Shown here one piece after another: positions 1 to 12,331 of a DNA stretch of 64,000 nt; position 1 is the stretch's first letter, and every line of letters begins with the position of its first letter. Source of the stretch: Megalobrama amblycephala (lineage: Eukaryota; Chordata; Actinopteri; Cypriniformes; Xenocyprididae); the NCBI RefSeq assembly GCF_018812025.1, contig NC_063044.1:69782847-69846846 (forward strand), in the 5' to 3' direction. The notes under the pieces are model-generated. The model searched no databases and was not told the DNA's origin. It saw only the letters and a program-made list of their open reading frames with translations. Made by a program: the position numbers and the translations under genes.

Positions 1-167
1 GCAGGCTGATGTTTGTTTGTTATCTGTCTTGTGATCGACAATGAAAGTTTTTCTGAATGACCAGAAAAACATGTCAGATGCTCTTTGAGCAAATTATTGT
101 TTGTTTGAGGTGAATTCAGACTTTTTGTTTTCCTTTAGTTTTTCTTTTAGTTTAAAAGAGGATCTTT

Positions 168-1500
168 GGGTGCTTTCACACCTGCCTCATTTAGTTCGGT
201 TGAATCGTAGTTACCAGAGTTCGTTTCCCCCGTTAGTCCGGTTCGTTCGGGCAGGTGTGAAAGCACCAAAAGTGGACCAAACAGCGTATCGAGACCTGCT
301 TGAAGAGGTGGCCTCGGTACGCTTTCAAACGAACTCTTGAGCGGTTCACTTGAGATGTGAAAGCAATCGACCCAGTTAACGGACTGCAAGGTTATTTAAT
401 CTTACATTTATGGTCCCGATTCGTGCCTCATTCTCAGTTTGTCTTTTTCACTCATTGAATGCATAGTCATGAACATGAAGCCAATCCGTTCACAAAACCT
501 CCTCCCAGACTTACTTCAGTACAGGGCTTTTAAACATGTTCAGGGGGTGGTGTAACAATTGTCCAATGAGAATATACTTTCATGATATAGGAATGTGGTA
601 CATATAGAAAAAACAAGTCTAAATATGGTCAACATCTGGTCCAGTGCCCCTGCCTGCCTTGGGCTCCAGTAAGGCCTAAAAAGCAGGGACCCTTTCTTGG
701 CTGCATTCCAAGAAACACACACACATATACATTGTGTACATTAAAACTAGATGTGTGACGAAACCTTAACAACTAGTCTCCGTCCTACCCTTGCATCCAT
801 GAAGACCAGGTGAGGGAAAACAGGGAGAAACGGGGAAAGAAAAGTCAGGCTGATAAGAATATCTATCACGGACCAACGAACCAAATGATGTCATAATACA
901 TAACAGGAAATGTGATATAGAAAGCGGTAGTGTCTGATTCTGTGAGTGAGCACATTATTTACCATAGCTGAAAACCAACGAGGGCCTCTGTTGTGTAATT
1001 ACACTTCTCCGTGCGAGAACGCTGTCCCGACAAAGCCTTTTCCCCGCTCTGCTTCATTATAAAATGTATATGGTCTCTCTCGACACACTGACAACAGTTC
1101 GCCAACTACTAGACAGCGCTGGGAAACCAGAGACGGACCGAGAGAGAAAGAGAGAGAGTGCGTTTGAATTTGCCGCATTAATATATCATGTAGTATAATT
1201 TAACAGCGGGAAAGACGGCTACATTTATAAAGTGTTTGCGTGTGTCTCGACAGTTAAAAATAAAGCCACAATAAACTCATAGAGCGAACTTGTCAATCAT
1301 TATTTTGATGGATGACGCAGAGAAAATTCTGACCAATAAGAGGACAGTTTTACTCGCATGTGACTTGCCTTAATGCATTTTGGTACGCTTTGAAATGTTG
1401 CCATGTGAAAGCGAACCGAACCAAGAAAAAAAGCAACATTGTAACAAATTTAGTCCCTGTTTCGGAACAAAACAAGCGATCCATAGGTGTGAAAACACCC
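168..1500. mobile_element. Non-autonomous DNA transposon with imperfect terminal inverted repeats
   Basis: The left end reads GGGTGCTTTCACACCTG and the right end AGGTGTGAAAACACCC, an inverted pair about 1.33 kb apart; a second internal copy of the same motif (AGGTGTGAAAGCACC) lies near 253-268. Further subterminal stretches mirror each other: 'GGTACGCTTT' occurs near both ends. No transposase ORF is visible, so this is a non-autonomous (MITE-like) element. It encloses an unrelated LTR-like segment (428-850), which lengthens it. No target duplication was resolved, so the superfamily is not assigned. Confidence 0.6.
428..850 (-). repeat. LTR-like repeat, copy 1 (related to 34690-35127)
   Basis: Read on the minus strand, this segment matches 34690-35127 over its whole length. 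Shared blocks are the AAAACAGGGAGAAAC stretch, the CAAGAAAGGGTCCCTG-like stretch, the block with TATGTACCACATTCCT, and the GAAGCCAATC block. The plus-oriented partner has a TATAAAAG promoter box at the matching place; here it has decayed to TTTAAAAG. That layout suggests the U3/R part of an LTR, but LTR ends and target duplications were not found. It sits inside the TIR element 168-1500. Confidence 0.45.
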
Positions 1501-2591
1501 CTTTAAATAGTCAAGCTCAACTAAATCTACACGTCTGATGTTTGTTGTGTGGATTTCAGGCTGTTCTGTTGGTCAAAACGCACATTAGATTTGAGGTCGA
1601 TTTAATTCATTTATATCTTCATGTAGATTTCTATAATATGGTAGAATCAGAGAAAGCTGAGTTCATTACTGATATTTATAAACTGAGTGAATGAAACATT
1701 TGAGATGTTGAACAATTGATCAGTAACAATTGATCAGTAATGCTTTTGCTAATTTTATTTAATTAACACCAGTGCCAGATTAACATTCATGTTCAGAACT
1801 AATCACATGTCTTTGAGATCACATGACCTTCTCTTCATGTGTAGGAAATTCATTAGTGTGTTTGAGACAAACAGCTTTGACCATTCAGTGTTATTCAGCT
1901 TCACTGTAAGTGACAGTATTATTGGAAAAATAATTATAACCAACTACTTAAGTTGACATTCTTCATTCTTATTTATTCTATATATATATATTGTTGTTTC
2001 TTGTGTTTTATTTTTTTTTGTCAGAAGCATGTTATTAATGAAAATTTGATCTTATAGTGCCTTTATATTCATGCTGAAGCACTTACAGTAGCCTTACTTA
2101 ACTTCTCACAAAAAAAGTTGAAGAAAAAATTTTGTTCAAATCTAATACTCAGTGCCATGATACCACATTGGTGTTTCTTGAGTTTTATTATTTTTCAGAA
2201 GCATGTTGATGAATATTGCTGTACTGCTGATCTTAATGTCTGATCTCTTCTGTCCTCTAGTGGACAAACACTGATACAGCTTTTGCTTCCTAATAAATCT
2301 TTTAACATGAATTATTGTCTAGTTGTGTTGATTGTAATGACAAATGCCCAGCAATAAAATGAGACTTCAATCAGCTGTTGTTCAACTTTTAAGAGCACTA
2401 GATAATAACTTTGTGGTCAAAAAATATTGTCCATGTGTCAGGTTTTAGAGATGTACACATCACCACATAGAGAGAGAAAGTTAGAAATGATAATGTTTGA
2501 ATTTGGTGGTTTTTCACCACTTCTCACCATTTTTGTTTGTTAGAAATATAAACTGAATTTAGTAATGCTTTTGAAATGAAAAACTCTGTGT
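1501..2591. other. Non-coding AT-rich stretch, no gene seen
   Basis: No ORF or splice-framed exon is convincing. There is a short TA run near 1980. Two related sub-blocks around 2020-2100 and 2190-2260 share the word 'agaagcatgtt', perhaps a decayed duplication. An AATAAA-type signal lies near 2292, but no upstream coding exon could be tied to it. Confidence 0.4.
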
Positions 2592-2790
2592 TTAATAAAT
2601 TATATATATATTTATTTCAGACTGTGGTGATGTGGTTTCTCCACTGTATGGATCTTCATGTGTATCATTAGGTGACTTTAATAAAGAGAAACTCTTTCCA
2701 CACTGATCACACGTGTGCGGCTTCTCTCCAGTGTGGATCCTCTCATGTGTTTTTGACACACTGAATCTTGTCACAGTGTGAACACCAACA
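2592..2790 (-). pseudogene. C2H2 zinc-finger gene tail fragment
   Basis: The minus-strand translation shows a finger end [11 protein letters not shown], then [10 protein letters not shown] as the start of the next finger. The H-x3-H half of that finger is garbled ([13 protein letters not shown]), so it cannot fold as a normal C2H2 unit. Further upstream, Cys-x2-Cys-like codons (CSHCDK) appear in another frame, so the preceding finger is frameshifted. About one and a half fingers remain and no 5' exons are visible. It is probably the 3' end of a Krueppel-type zinc-finger gene like the one at 39260-41901. Confidence 0.7.
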
Positions 2791-3002
2791 AACATAGGCT
2801 TATGCTGAACTTTATTCTTGTACATTTGGATTTATCATCATCAGTTATATGTTGAATTTATATTTTAAAAAATGCACAGAGTGTGACATCATATCACGAT
2901 CATTGAAGTGTCTGTAGAAATGTCTAGAGTGACTAGACTTTAAATAGAATAAATCACCAACTGAATTATCTGCCATGACCTGCAGAGGTCCAATAGCGAT
3001 CT

Positions 3003-3968
3003 TAAAGGTGCCCTAGAACTTTTTTTAAAAAGATGTAATATAAGTCTAAGGTGTCCCCTGAATGTGTGTGTGTGACGTTTCAGCTCAAAATACCCCATAG
3101 ATTTTTTTTATTCATTTTTTTAACTGCCTATTTTGGGGCATCATTAGAAATGAGCCGATTCAGGGCTGCTGACCCTTTAATTGCTCATGCTCCCTGCCCC
3201 AAGAGCTCGTGCTTGCCTTAAACAACATACAAAAAGTTCAAACAGCTAATATAACCCTCAAAATGGATCTTTACAAAGTGTTCGTCATGCAGCATGTCTA
3301 ATCGTGTAAGTATAGTATTTATTTGGATGTTTACATTTGATTCTGAATGAGTTTGAGGCTATGCTCCGTAGCTAAAGCTAACATTACACACTGTTGGAGA
3401 GATTTATAAAGAATGAAGTTGTGTTTATGAATTATAGCGACTGCAAGTGTTTAAAAATGAAAATAACGACAGTCTTGTCTCCGTGAATACAGTAAGAAAC
3501 GATGGTAACTTTAACCACATTTAACAGTACATTAGCAACATGCTAACGAAACATTTAGAAAGACAATTTACAAATATCACTAAAAATATCATATCATGGA
3601 TCATGTCAGTTATTATTGCTCCAGCTGCCATTTTTCACTGTTGTTCTTGCTTGCTTACCTAGTCTGATGATTCAGCTGTGCACAGATCCAGATGTTAATA
3701 CTGGCTGCCCTTGTGTAATGCCTTGAACATGGGCTGGCATATGCAAATATTGGGGGCGTACATATTAATGATCCCGACTGTTACGTAACAGTCAGTGTTA
3801 TGTTGAGATTCGCCTGTTCTTCGGAGGTCTTTTAAACAAATGAGATTTATATAAGAAGGAGGAAACAATGATGTTTGAGACTCACTGTATGTCATTTCCA
3901 TGTACTGAACTCTTGTTATTCAACTATGCCAAGATAAATTAAATTTTTTGAATCAAGGGCACCTTTAA
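3003..3968 (+). mobile_element. MITE family A, copy 1
   Basis: The element starts TAAAGGTGCCCT and ends AGGGCACCTTTA, a clear terminal inverted repeat. Two more copies occur here: 6130-8706 (interrupted) and 54691-55682 (reverse). All share the 'AAAATACCCCATAG' block near the left end. They also share an ATGCAAAT octamer (3741-3748) and an 18-bp perfect palindrome GACTGTTACGTAACAGTC (3776-3793) near the right end. Small ORFs inside it recur in the other copies because the DNA is repeated, not because they code. No transposase is present. Confidence 0.8.
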
Positions 3969-4789
3969 CTCATAGCGAATAAAATAGTTATGTCACACAT
4001 GTTTGCTTAGCTCAAACGTTGTTTTTAAGAACCGAAAAGTACCCTATCGGTACCCTTAGAATAAATAAAGTATGTAAAAAACATATGTTGAGGCTATATT
4101 TTTCCATTTGCAAAAATACAAATGCATCTAGACTTTTCCTGGGGAATTACTCTGTAAACAGTTCTCTGCCCCATCACCCACTGCTTTGAGAAAACAGCAT
4201 TTTTCTCAGGTTTCACACCACGTTTGCATGAAGGTGCTTGGAGAGAGATAGAGAGAGATTTTTAGACTTCATTGCATTCTGCTATTCAAGTTAAGGACAT
4301 CAAAAAAAGTAAGGAGTGTTTTTTTTCCCCTGCTCTCTGAAAATGTGAGTTGTTTTATGAATCATTTTAATACTGTTTTAGAAGCATTGTTTAATTTTAT
4401 ACAATGAACAGGTTGTAGAGAACGGTCTGGATGCATCCATAAGAAATATCTTACTTAGGTCTGGTTTAAGTCAGTATGAAAAAACAAAACTCTACTCAAA
4501 AATGAAATTTACTAATTTGTTATTTGTTTAAAGTGACGGGGGACCCCGGATGACGTACACATCTCAGTACCTACATACTTTTGAGTGTGTAGCAGAAGAG
4601 TAGACAAGCTTCCCAGCCAGCAATGACATGTGGGGCCCAAATGGGTTAACTACGGGTTCCATGGGTACTGTGTGGGCATGGGCTTTGGCTGGGTGAAATC
4701 AGTGGGTCCCATGTAGGTTTTGTAGTACGAGTCCTACATAGGAAGCCCATATGAGCTGATTACATGGGCCCCATAAGGGACAGGCATGG
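3969..4789. other. Non-coding spacer leading into the minisatellite
   Basis: No gene is seen. From about 4610 onward GGG-rich words (gggcccaaatggg, gggcatgggc) resemble the minisatellite unit in degraded form, so the array may once have begun about 150 bp earlier than the clean copies. Confidence 0.4.
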
Positions 4790-6050
4790 GCCAAGTGGGC
4801 ATGGGCTTGATCTGGGAACACATATATGGGTCTTGCATGGCATATTTATGGGCCAAGTGGGCATGGGTTTGAACTGGGAACACATATATGGGTCCTGCAT
4901 AGAATTTTTATGGGCCAAGTGGGCATGGGTTTGAACTGGGAACACATATATGGGTCTTGAATGGCATATTTATGGGCCAAGTGGGCATGGGTTTGAACTG
5001 GGAATGCACATATGGGTCCTGCATAGAATTTTTATGGGCCAAGTGGGCATGGGTTTGATCTGGGAACACATATATGGGTCTTGAATGGCATATTTATGGG
5101 CCAAGTGGGCATGGGTTTGATCTGGGAACACATATATGGGTCTTGAATTGCATATTTATGGGCCAAGTGGGCATGGGTTTGAACTGGGAATGCACATATG
5201 GGTCCTGTATAGAAATTTTATGGGCCAAGTGGACATGGGTTTGATCTGGGAACACATATATGGGTCTTGAATGGCATATTTAGGGGCCAAGTGGGCATGG
5301 GTTTGATCTGGGAACACATATATGGGTCTTACATGACATATTTATGGGCCAAGTGGGCATGGGTTTGAACTGGGAATACATATATGGGTCTTGGATGGCA
5401 TATTTATGGGTCAAGTGGGCATGGGTTTGAACTGGGAATGCACATATGGGTCCTGCATAGAATTTTTATGGGCCAAGTGGGCATGGGTTTGATCTGGGAA
5501 CACATATATGGGTCTTGAATGGCATATTTATGGGCCAAGTGGGCATGGGTTTGATCTGGGAACACATATATGGGTCTTGAATTGCATATTTATGGGCCAA
5601 GTGGGCATGGGTTTGAACTGGGAATGCACATATGGGTCTTGAATGGCATATTTACGGGTCAAGTGGGCATGGGTTTGAACTGGGAATGCACATATGGATC
5701 CTGCATAGAATTTTTATGGGTCAAGTGGGCATGGGTTTGAACTGGGAAAACATATATGGGTCTTGCATGATATATTTATGGGCCAAGTTGGCATGGGTTT
5801 GAACTGGGAACACATTAATGGGTCTTGCATGACATATTTATGGGCAAAGTGGGCATGGGTTTGATCTGGGAACACATATATGGGTCTTGAATGGCACATT
5901 TATGGGCCAAGTGGCCATGGGTTTGAACTGCGTACATATAAACCAGTCCTGCATGGCATATTTCTGGGCCGAATGGGCATGGCTTTGATCTGGGAACACA
6001 TATATGGGTCCTGCATGGCATATTTATTGGCCAAGTGGCCATGGGTTTGG
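4790..6050. repeat. 62-bp minisatellite, about 20 tandem copies
   Basis: A unit containing GGCCAAGTGGGCATGGGTTT, then a tGAACTGGGAA-type word and ACACATATATGGGTC, recurs with a period of 62 bp (measured 4851 to 4913). Units alternate between a few subtypes (GAACTGGG or GATCTGGG; CATATATGGG or GCACATATGGG), hinting at higher-order amplification. Because 62 is not a multiple of 3, the reading frame rotates every unit. The short ORFs on both strands are therefore by-products. Confidence 0.9.
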
Positions 6051-6379
6051 GTGATTGGTTCAGGTCCAGCAATATTATGTAATTATCATCTACAAACAAG
6101 CATCAAAAATAAAATAAAATAAAATAAGCTTAAAGGTCCCCTTGAACATGTTTTTAAAAGATGTAATATAAGTCTAAAGTGTCTCCTGAATGTGTCTGTG
6201 AAGTTTCAGCTCAAAATACCCCATAGTTTTTTTTAATTAAATTTTTTAACTGCCTATTTTGGGGCATCATTAACAATGCACTGATTTTCACTCGACCCCG
6301 CCCCCTTCAATCTCATCTTCCCTGCCACACGAGCTCTCGACTATATTACAGCACATTTACAAAGTTCACACAGCTAATA

Positions 6380-7993
6380 GAGTGCCCCAGGGATGACGCG
6401 TTTTTGTAGGCCAACCCAGAAGTTAGCGGCGCACGGGTTCCCTCGACTGAAAGCCTATTCATTTTTCCCATAGACTTTTGGAAAATCGCAGAAAATAAGC
6501 TTTGTGTTTAACAAAGGATTATGACACTTACACGTTTTGTCTATCAAGATAATCTTTACAAGTTAACACAACATTTATACATTTTGAAGCCAAAATAAAG
6601 TTGTCAGATATAAAAGGCTAACAAAAGGCTATAAACGGACTACAGCACACCATGGTCGCGGATCAACGTCATCACCACCAAGCTTCCTCAAACTTTATTT
6701 AGAAAACAACGTTATTTAAAAACATGCTCGCTGATTATGATCTGCGCTGTGTATGATACTTATCCACTTTTTCATGAGGAATGCTGTCCAAATGTCCCGT
6801 TTTTAATGATGACGTCTAAAGTCCCCGCCAAAGGAAGTAGTCCCTTTTAGCAATTTGTTAACAACCGCCGATTTTAAGACACAATAAAGGTTTAAAAAAT
6901 CACAAGTGGGTTATAACTGGTGTGTTTTATGTCATAGATCAAAACATGAAAATATTTAGAAGCGTTGTTAACCACAGACCTTATTTCAGGCGATTTAGCA
7001 AAAACCCATTCAAAAAACCCATAGACTAACTCGCTTCCGGGTTTTGCCTACTGTTGTATTATATCAAGAAAATGCAATTACCCTGCCTCCTTGTTAAGGG
7101 TTTGAATGTCTGTTGCTACACATTTGGCCAATGTATTAAATATTAGGGACTGCTTACAATATTATTGTTATTTATATTGGTTTGTTTATAAGAAATGTAT
7201 TATACTGTATGGCCAGAGATGTACAGTTATTGTTGGATATGTGTGTGTGCCTGTTTACGAGAAGGAGGAGCAGAGTTGGACTGCAGCACACAGAAGTTTG
7301 TGTGGTTCTATGTGTGTGTGCTCAAGGACACAGAGAACTGTGGTTCCACTCCTAGAACCTTATAAGGACATCAGCCATCTTGGCTGAGTTTACTGGAGTC
7401 CAAGGACACAAAAGCCAGACAGCTTGCATCTGCGAGGCCTTGAGAAGTGTCTGGAAACTTTGGGAAAGTTACAACGTACGTCAATCAAGAAGATAACCAA
7501 ACGTCTGCAATAAACAACACGAGTATAAAAGACTGATGAGCTGATTGCCTCTTCGGATACTGATACGTCAGTACCCCCGATGCCTAGAACCCAGAGCTGA
7601 GGACAAGAAACCCCAAGCTGAAGATGGGAAGCCCAGAGCTGACTACACCTTTGACTCAAGAGTGATTACTGTATTTTATACTTTATTGATGAAGTTTTAT
7701 TTGCTTTTACATTTTTGTTTATTATAAAAGAAAAGTAACCAATTAAAATAAGTTTAATTGATTACAAAAGCTGCCTACCTTAGCTTGATTTATAGTGGTT
7801 TAAGACTTGGAACGAGAACGTACCACAGAGGAGTCTTCTGACCAAATTGTAAGTAATTTAAAATGCTTATAATTTAGGCCAGACTCGACTTACTTTACCT
7901 AACCTGAGAATAATAAATAATAAGGTTAAAAGGTGTTAAGAGCAAAATTCACACCGCAAAACACTACAAAAACGCGTCATCCCTGGGGCACTC
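6380..7993. mobile_element. TIR element B inserted in MITE A copy 2
   Basis: Ends GAGTGCCCCAGGGATGACGC and its reverse complement form a terminal inverted repeat of about 45 bp. The repeat runs on through tttttgtaggc and an imperfect cc(a/g)gaag stretch. Flanking AATA at 6376-6379 and 7994-7997 fits a 4-bp target duplication, and the uninterrupted target is visible in copy 1 of MITE A. With the nested LTR removed the element is about 700 bp and has no ORF, so it is non-autonomous. The superfamily is not assigned. Confidence 0.8.
7052..7963 (+). mobile_element. Solo LTR (912 bp) nested in TIR element B
   Basis: The segment starts TGTTGTATTATATC, ends CGCAAAACA (TG...CA), and is flanked on both sides by CTAC (7048-7051 and 7964-7967), a 4-bp target duplication. 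The insertion splits the right-hand inverted repeat of element B between 'gcctac' and 'aaaaacgcg', which independently fixes both edges. A TATAAAAG box near 7525 and downstream AATAAA-like words give plus orientation. No internal retroviral sequence remains, as expected after LTR-LTR recombination. A 4-bp duplication fits ERV or gypsy-type integrases. Confidence 0.8.
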
Positions 7994-8706
7994 AATACAA
8001 CCCTCAAATGAATCTTTACAAGATGTTCGTCATGCATGCTGTATGCACGCTTCGAATTATGTGAGTAAATGATTTATTTGGATGTTAACGTTTTATTGTG
8101 AGTGAGTTTGAGGCTGTGCTCCGTGGCTAATGGCTAATGCTACACTGTTGGAGAGATTTATAAAGAATGAAGTTGTGTTTATGCATTATACAGACTGCAA
8201 GTGTTTATAAATGAAAATAGCGACGGCTCTTGTCTCTGTGAATACAGTAAGAAACGATGGTAACTTTAACCACATTTAACAGTACATTAGCAACATGCTA
8301 ACGAAACATTTAGAAAGACAATTTACAAATATCACTAAAAATATCATGTTATCATGGATCATGTCAGTTATTATTGCTCCATCTGCCCTTTGTTGCTATT
8401 GTCATCGCTTGCTTACCTAGTCTGTTGATTCTGCTGTGCACATCCAGACGTTCTGCCCTTTCTAATGGCTTGAATATGAGCTGGCATATGCAAATATTGG
8501 GGGCGGAGCCCCCGACTGTTACGTAACAGTCAGTGTTATGTTGAGATTCGCCTGTTCTTCGGAGGTCGTTTAAACAAATGAGATTTATATAAGGAGGAGG
8601 AAACAATGGAGTTTGAGACTCACTGTATGTCATTTCCATGTACTGAACTCTTGTTATTTAACTATGCCGAGGTAAATTCAATTTTTGAATCAAGGGCACC
8701 TTTAAC

Positions 8707-9185
8707 TTTGTATATCAAGGGGAGCCTTATCATGCAAGCTCCTCTTGGCAAAGCAAAATCTGCTCGTCACAACATGGCAGACAGAGCATCATTCTGCTTG
8801 CTTCGATGCTGGACAGGACAAGAGGAAAAAAGAAAAAAAAAGACTTGCAGGAGGCCTCATCATCAATCTGTCTGCCACTTCTGTGTTGTTAGATGTCCTT
8901 GGACCAAGGAGTAGCATGTGTTTCTATCAAGGTGTAGCTCATACACCAACAATGACTGATGTGTTGGCTGTAAAAGGTACAGTAGATCTGTTTGATTAGG
9001 CTATCTGAAGATCTTCAGGATGCATTGACATATACATGGTTTATGGTTTAAGACGGTAAAGGGAGGGGCTGAGGTAGTTAAAGAAGTAGGCCTGTAAGGA
9101 CAGAGGCCCTTTCAATTTAAGTAAAAGAATAAAGCTGCAGAAAGCCTTCCGACAGTGCATGGAGCATTCACATAAACACTTTCAT
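8707..9185. other. Unassigned stretch, possible decayed LTR 3' part
   Basis: No gene is supported; short ORFs here lack recognisable domains. The last 120 bp hold an AATAAA word (about 9130) and run directly into a primer-site-like sequence at 9186, so this may be the R/U5 part of a decayed LTR. The left edge was not found. Confidence 0.3.
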
Positions 9186-9203
9186 TGGTGCAGTGACCCA
9201 GAT
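9186..9203 (+). other. Degenerate tRNA-His-type primer binding site
   Basis: TGGTGCAGTGACCCAGAT differs at two positions from the 18-base primer site of the ERV at 14640-14657. That site resembles the complement of the tRNA-His 3' end. It suggests a retroelement relic here, though no gag or pol follows. Confidence 0.4.
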
Positions 9204-12200
9204 TGGGACAGATTTATGGGGATAAGTGTAAAGGAGACAGCATTGCTACTGCTGGCATTTGAATATTTACAATATTTATATTGTATGAATATTTAGCATA
9301 AGTTGCTTATAACATATAGTTGCCTGTAGAATGTTGGGTAAATCCCTCCCTGATGCCTCATAGGACCCATTTTGCTACCCAATTGGCTTTTGGTCAGTTT
9401 GCACATCCATCTACCACGCCGGATACCCAGATTCAAGACCCGCTTGGGGAGTGGTTTCTGGTATCAGAGGTGGAAGTCATTAATAACAAATACTCAGATT
9501 ACTGTAATTAAGTAGTTTTTTGGGGTACTTGTACTTTTATGAGTAGATTTTCAAGCCTGTACTTTTACTTGTAATATTCATTAATCCATGTAATCTACTA
9601 AGTTACTTTAAAAATCATAGTTAAGTACTGAGTACAATTTTAATTCATATCCAAACCTTTTATCTGCATTTTTGTAGCCAGTAAGGTGATTTGATAGCAA
9701 ACAAGCTGATGAAAACTGGGTCATGAGGACGGAAAACAAAACAAAACAAAAAAAGGACGTTAATGACTGATCTTTCATTGATTCTGAATGAAGAATTTAA
9801 CCAGTTAAAATGTATTAATGGATATTTAATCAATAGTCGTGGCTCCTCATGTAATTTAGTTTTTTGTCTGCCGGAGACATTTGCTTAAAGGGGTACTTCA
9901 CCCCTGGAAAGAAGAATGTGTATTTAAAATTGGTCATTTATGTAGTAGAAATGTGAAATTATTTTTTAATTTCTAGACTGAGAAAAGGCAGAAAATGTAT
10001 TTTTGACTAATGTGGATGAAAGACAACAACTCCCAGAATGCACTTGTTTCGCTGCCCTTGCGAGGCCACGCCCAAACCACGCCTATCGGTCACAATCGTG
10101 AGTTAGTTCATACATTTACAGCGAAATGGTGCTAAATTGACACACGGCCTAAGGCTGAAACAAATTCCTGCAAAATCATTTACAAGTAAACAGTGCCATG
10201 GATATTCCGTATCATAGCACAAAGCGTCTCAAGGTCTCAACGGAAAAAAAAACGCTGCGCAGCAGAAACGCTCTCAAGCGCTCACAGACGGACGTTTTAA
10301 GCAGAGCGCCTAGCGTTTTCAGCTGGCTAAAAACGCTCTGGTGGACACACGGCCTAAGCGTATTCGCCTAGAGGTAAGACTCGCTGATACTAGACTCTAT
10401 TTCTGATAACGCAGTAGCCTATATGTAGGGTTGTAGGTAGCAGTGAAACTGCAAACTTAGCAAAGTAACGTTAGATAGACAATTACATATAAGTTGACTG
10501 TTATCAAAGTAAAGCCACTGTTCTGTAAAACTGAGTTAGTCTATTTATCTGTTTATGCTAACGTTACCACAAAAGCCTGTTGCTGTATTGGTTGAGATGA
10601 CTGCAGAGACCGATAAATTTGCGAGATGAACCACTGATGTAGTGCAGACTACAACAAAATAATGTTAATTACTGTAAGCTTAAAAATATAACTGACACCC
10701 ACTTTTGATAAAATCTTTGATCTATGTCCATGAGTAACCTCAAACGCGCATATGTTATGGGCGTGGCGAAAAAATGCTGAACTACCTGCTATTACTGGCT
10801 GTAGTTTTAAGCCTCTGGCCAAAAAAGCCTCTGATGACGCAAAATGACGATTTTTGCTTCATCGGAGGCTTTTTTACAGAATAAAAATGCATAAATCTCT
10901 CATCTCGGGCTGATATGAAGTGGGAAAGCATGGTAATTCGAAAATACTAGTGGTATTCTACTAATACAAAGCTTAATGCTAAATCCTGAAGTATCCCTAA
11001 GGAAATAAATCTTAAATGAGAAAAAAATGAGGGAAAAACACTTGTTTTGCATCTTATCAATTGATTAATAGATTGTTGGCATGTTAACTTCTGGTAAAGG
11101 AAAACATAATTTCCAGCCCTAGTCTGGAGAAGTGACGGTGACATCAGTGGTTAAAAGTAACTAATACTCTGAATATGTTCTTTTTAATTTTTTTTTTTTA
11201 ATTTTTTTTTTACAAACTGTACTTTTACTTCAGTATTTCTCTAACACCGGTACTTTTACTCGTAATTGAGTAATATTTTAGCAATGCACTTAATTGACCC
11301 TTCGCAAAGACCCGCCCCCCTTAGTTACTGTTGCTTTGTCCGACAAGCCGTGGCGCTGTCACCCCACACGCAGTGAAAAATACATCGCGGAACAAAGAGG
11401 ATACTGACATCGACAGACAAGACAGAGCAGGTTACTTATGATATTAAACAAAGTCCCAGCTTTCAAACAGTGTAGTTATTAAAGAAATTCAAACAATAAA
11501 AACCGTTTTGTTGCTCTTTAATTTGTCGTGACCATGGTCGTGACAGATTGCAGTAGATCCTCAGCTCAACCGCTCGTGAACTGATCATCTCTTCCTATTA
11601 GTCCATTTATAGCATCAAATAAACATGAATGAACATGAGAATGAATGTTGTTTCAAACGCGGAAAGACGTCAGTACACACAATTTTTCAAGTTTAACTCC
11701 ACCAAGGTTAATCTTTTAACTACTGGCTGCTTTGTCCGACAATATGGCGGATTCGGCGTTCTGATTGGTTAGATCGCTTGTCAATCAAACTCCCGGCGAA
11801 AGGTCAATTGTACTTGACTAGATTTTCAGTACTCTCCACCACTGCCTGTTATGCACAACAACACCTAATTAGGCTCATTCATAATGAAGCCAGCGAAGCA
11901 GTTAAGTCGTTTGTTAATTCTCTCACATATCCTTTAATTTACGAATTTTACTGTATTAAATTGTTATTTGGTCAGGCAGTTCGGACATCTCTGGGGCCTG
12001 TATGCCGTTTCGCGCTCAAAACGTTAACAGTCCATTCGGAATCGGAAAGCAAGCTGGCTGTGACTTGGAGGTGAAGCGCATATTTCTTCCGACCAACGCC
12101 GAATTTCCATAAAATTAAGGTAAGTTGAAATATTATGTTGCCATAAAAATAACACTGCAGATTGTACAGTAGTCTGTGTTTTTGGTTTGTGCTGTTTAAT

Positions 12201-12331
12201 CTGATGTAGAATCTAACCAAAAGGAAAAACAGCGGGTTTGGTTTAGCTATAGGGCTGGACAATAATTCAGTATCAATATATCACAATATACTTTTATTCA
12301 ATAACGGTGATATTATAAAATATATTCATCA
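9204..12331. other. Repeat-rich non-coding DNA, no gene seen
   Basis: Two segments rich in 'gtacttttact' words (about 9470-9660 and 11150-11290) resemble each other and may be arms of one old element about 1.8 kb long. 'gacacacggcctaag' occurs at about 10140 and again at about 10345, probably ends of a short MITE. No ORF shows a domain or a convincing splice context. Confidence 0.35.

Larger units (their letters stand above)
6130..8706 (+). mobile_element. MITE family A, copy 2, interrupted by a second element
   Basis: It begins TTAAAGGTCCCC and ends GGGCACCTTTAA, and matches copy 1 on both flanks of an insertion at 6380-7993. The break falls at the sequence reading 'cagctaata...ataaccctc' in copy 1. 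The ATGCAAAT octamer (8488-8495) and the 18-bp TTACGTAA palindrome (8514-8531) are kept. No coding capacity. Confidence 0.8.

Noticed and set aside
4760..6122. Several ORFs of 60-94 codons on both strands
   Set aside because: They are frames through the 62-bp minisatellite, whose period is not a multiple of three.
7106..7387. 93-codon ORF
   Set aside because: Lies inside the solo LTR and has no recognisable domain.
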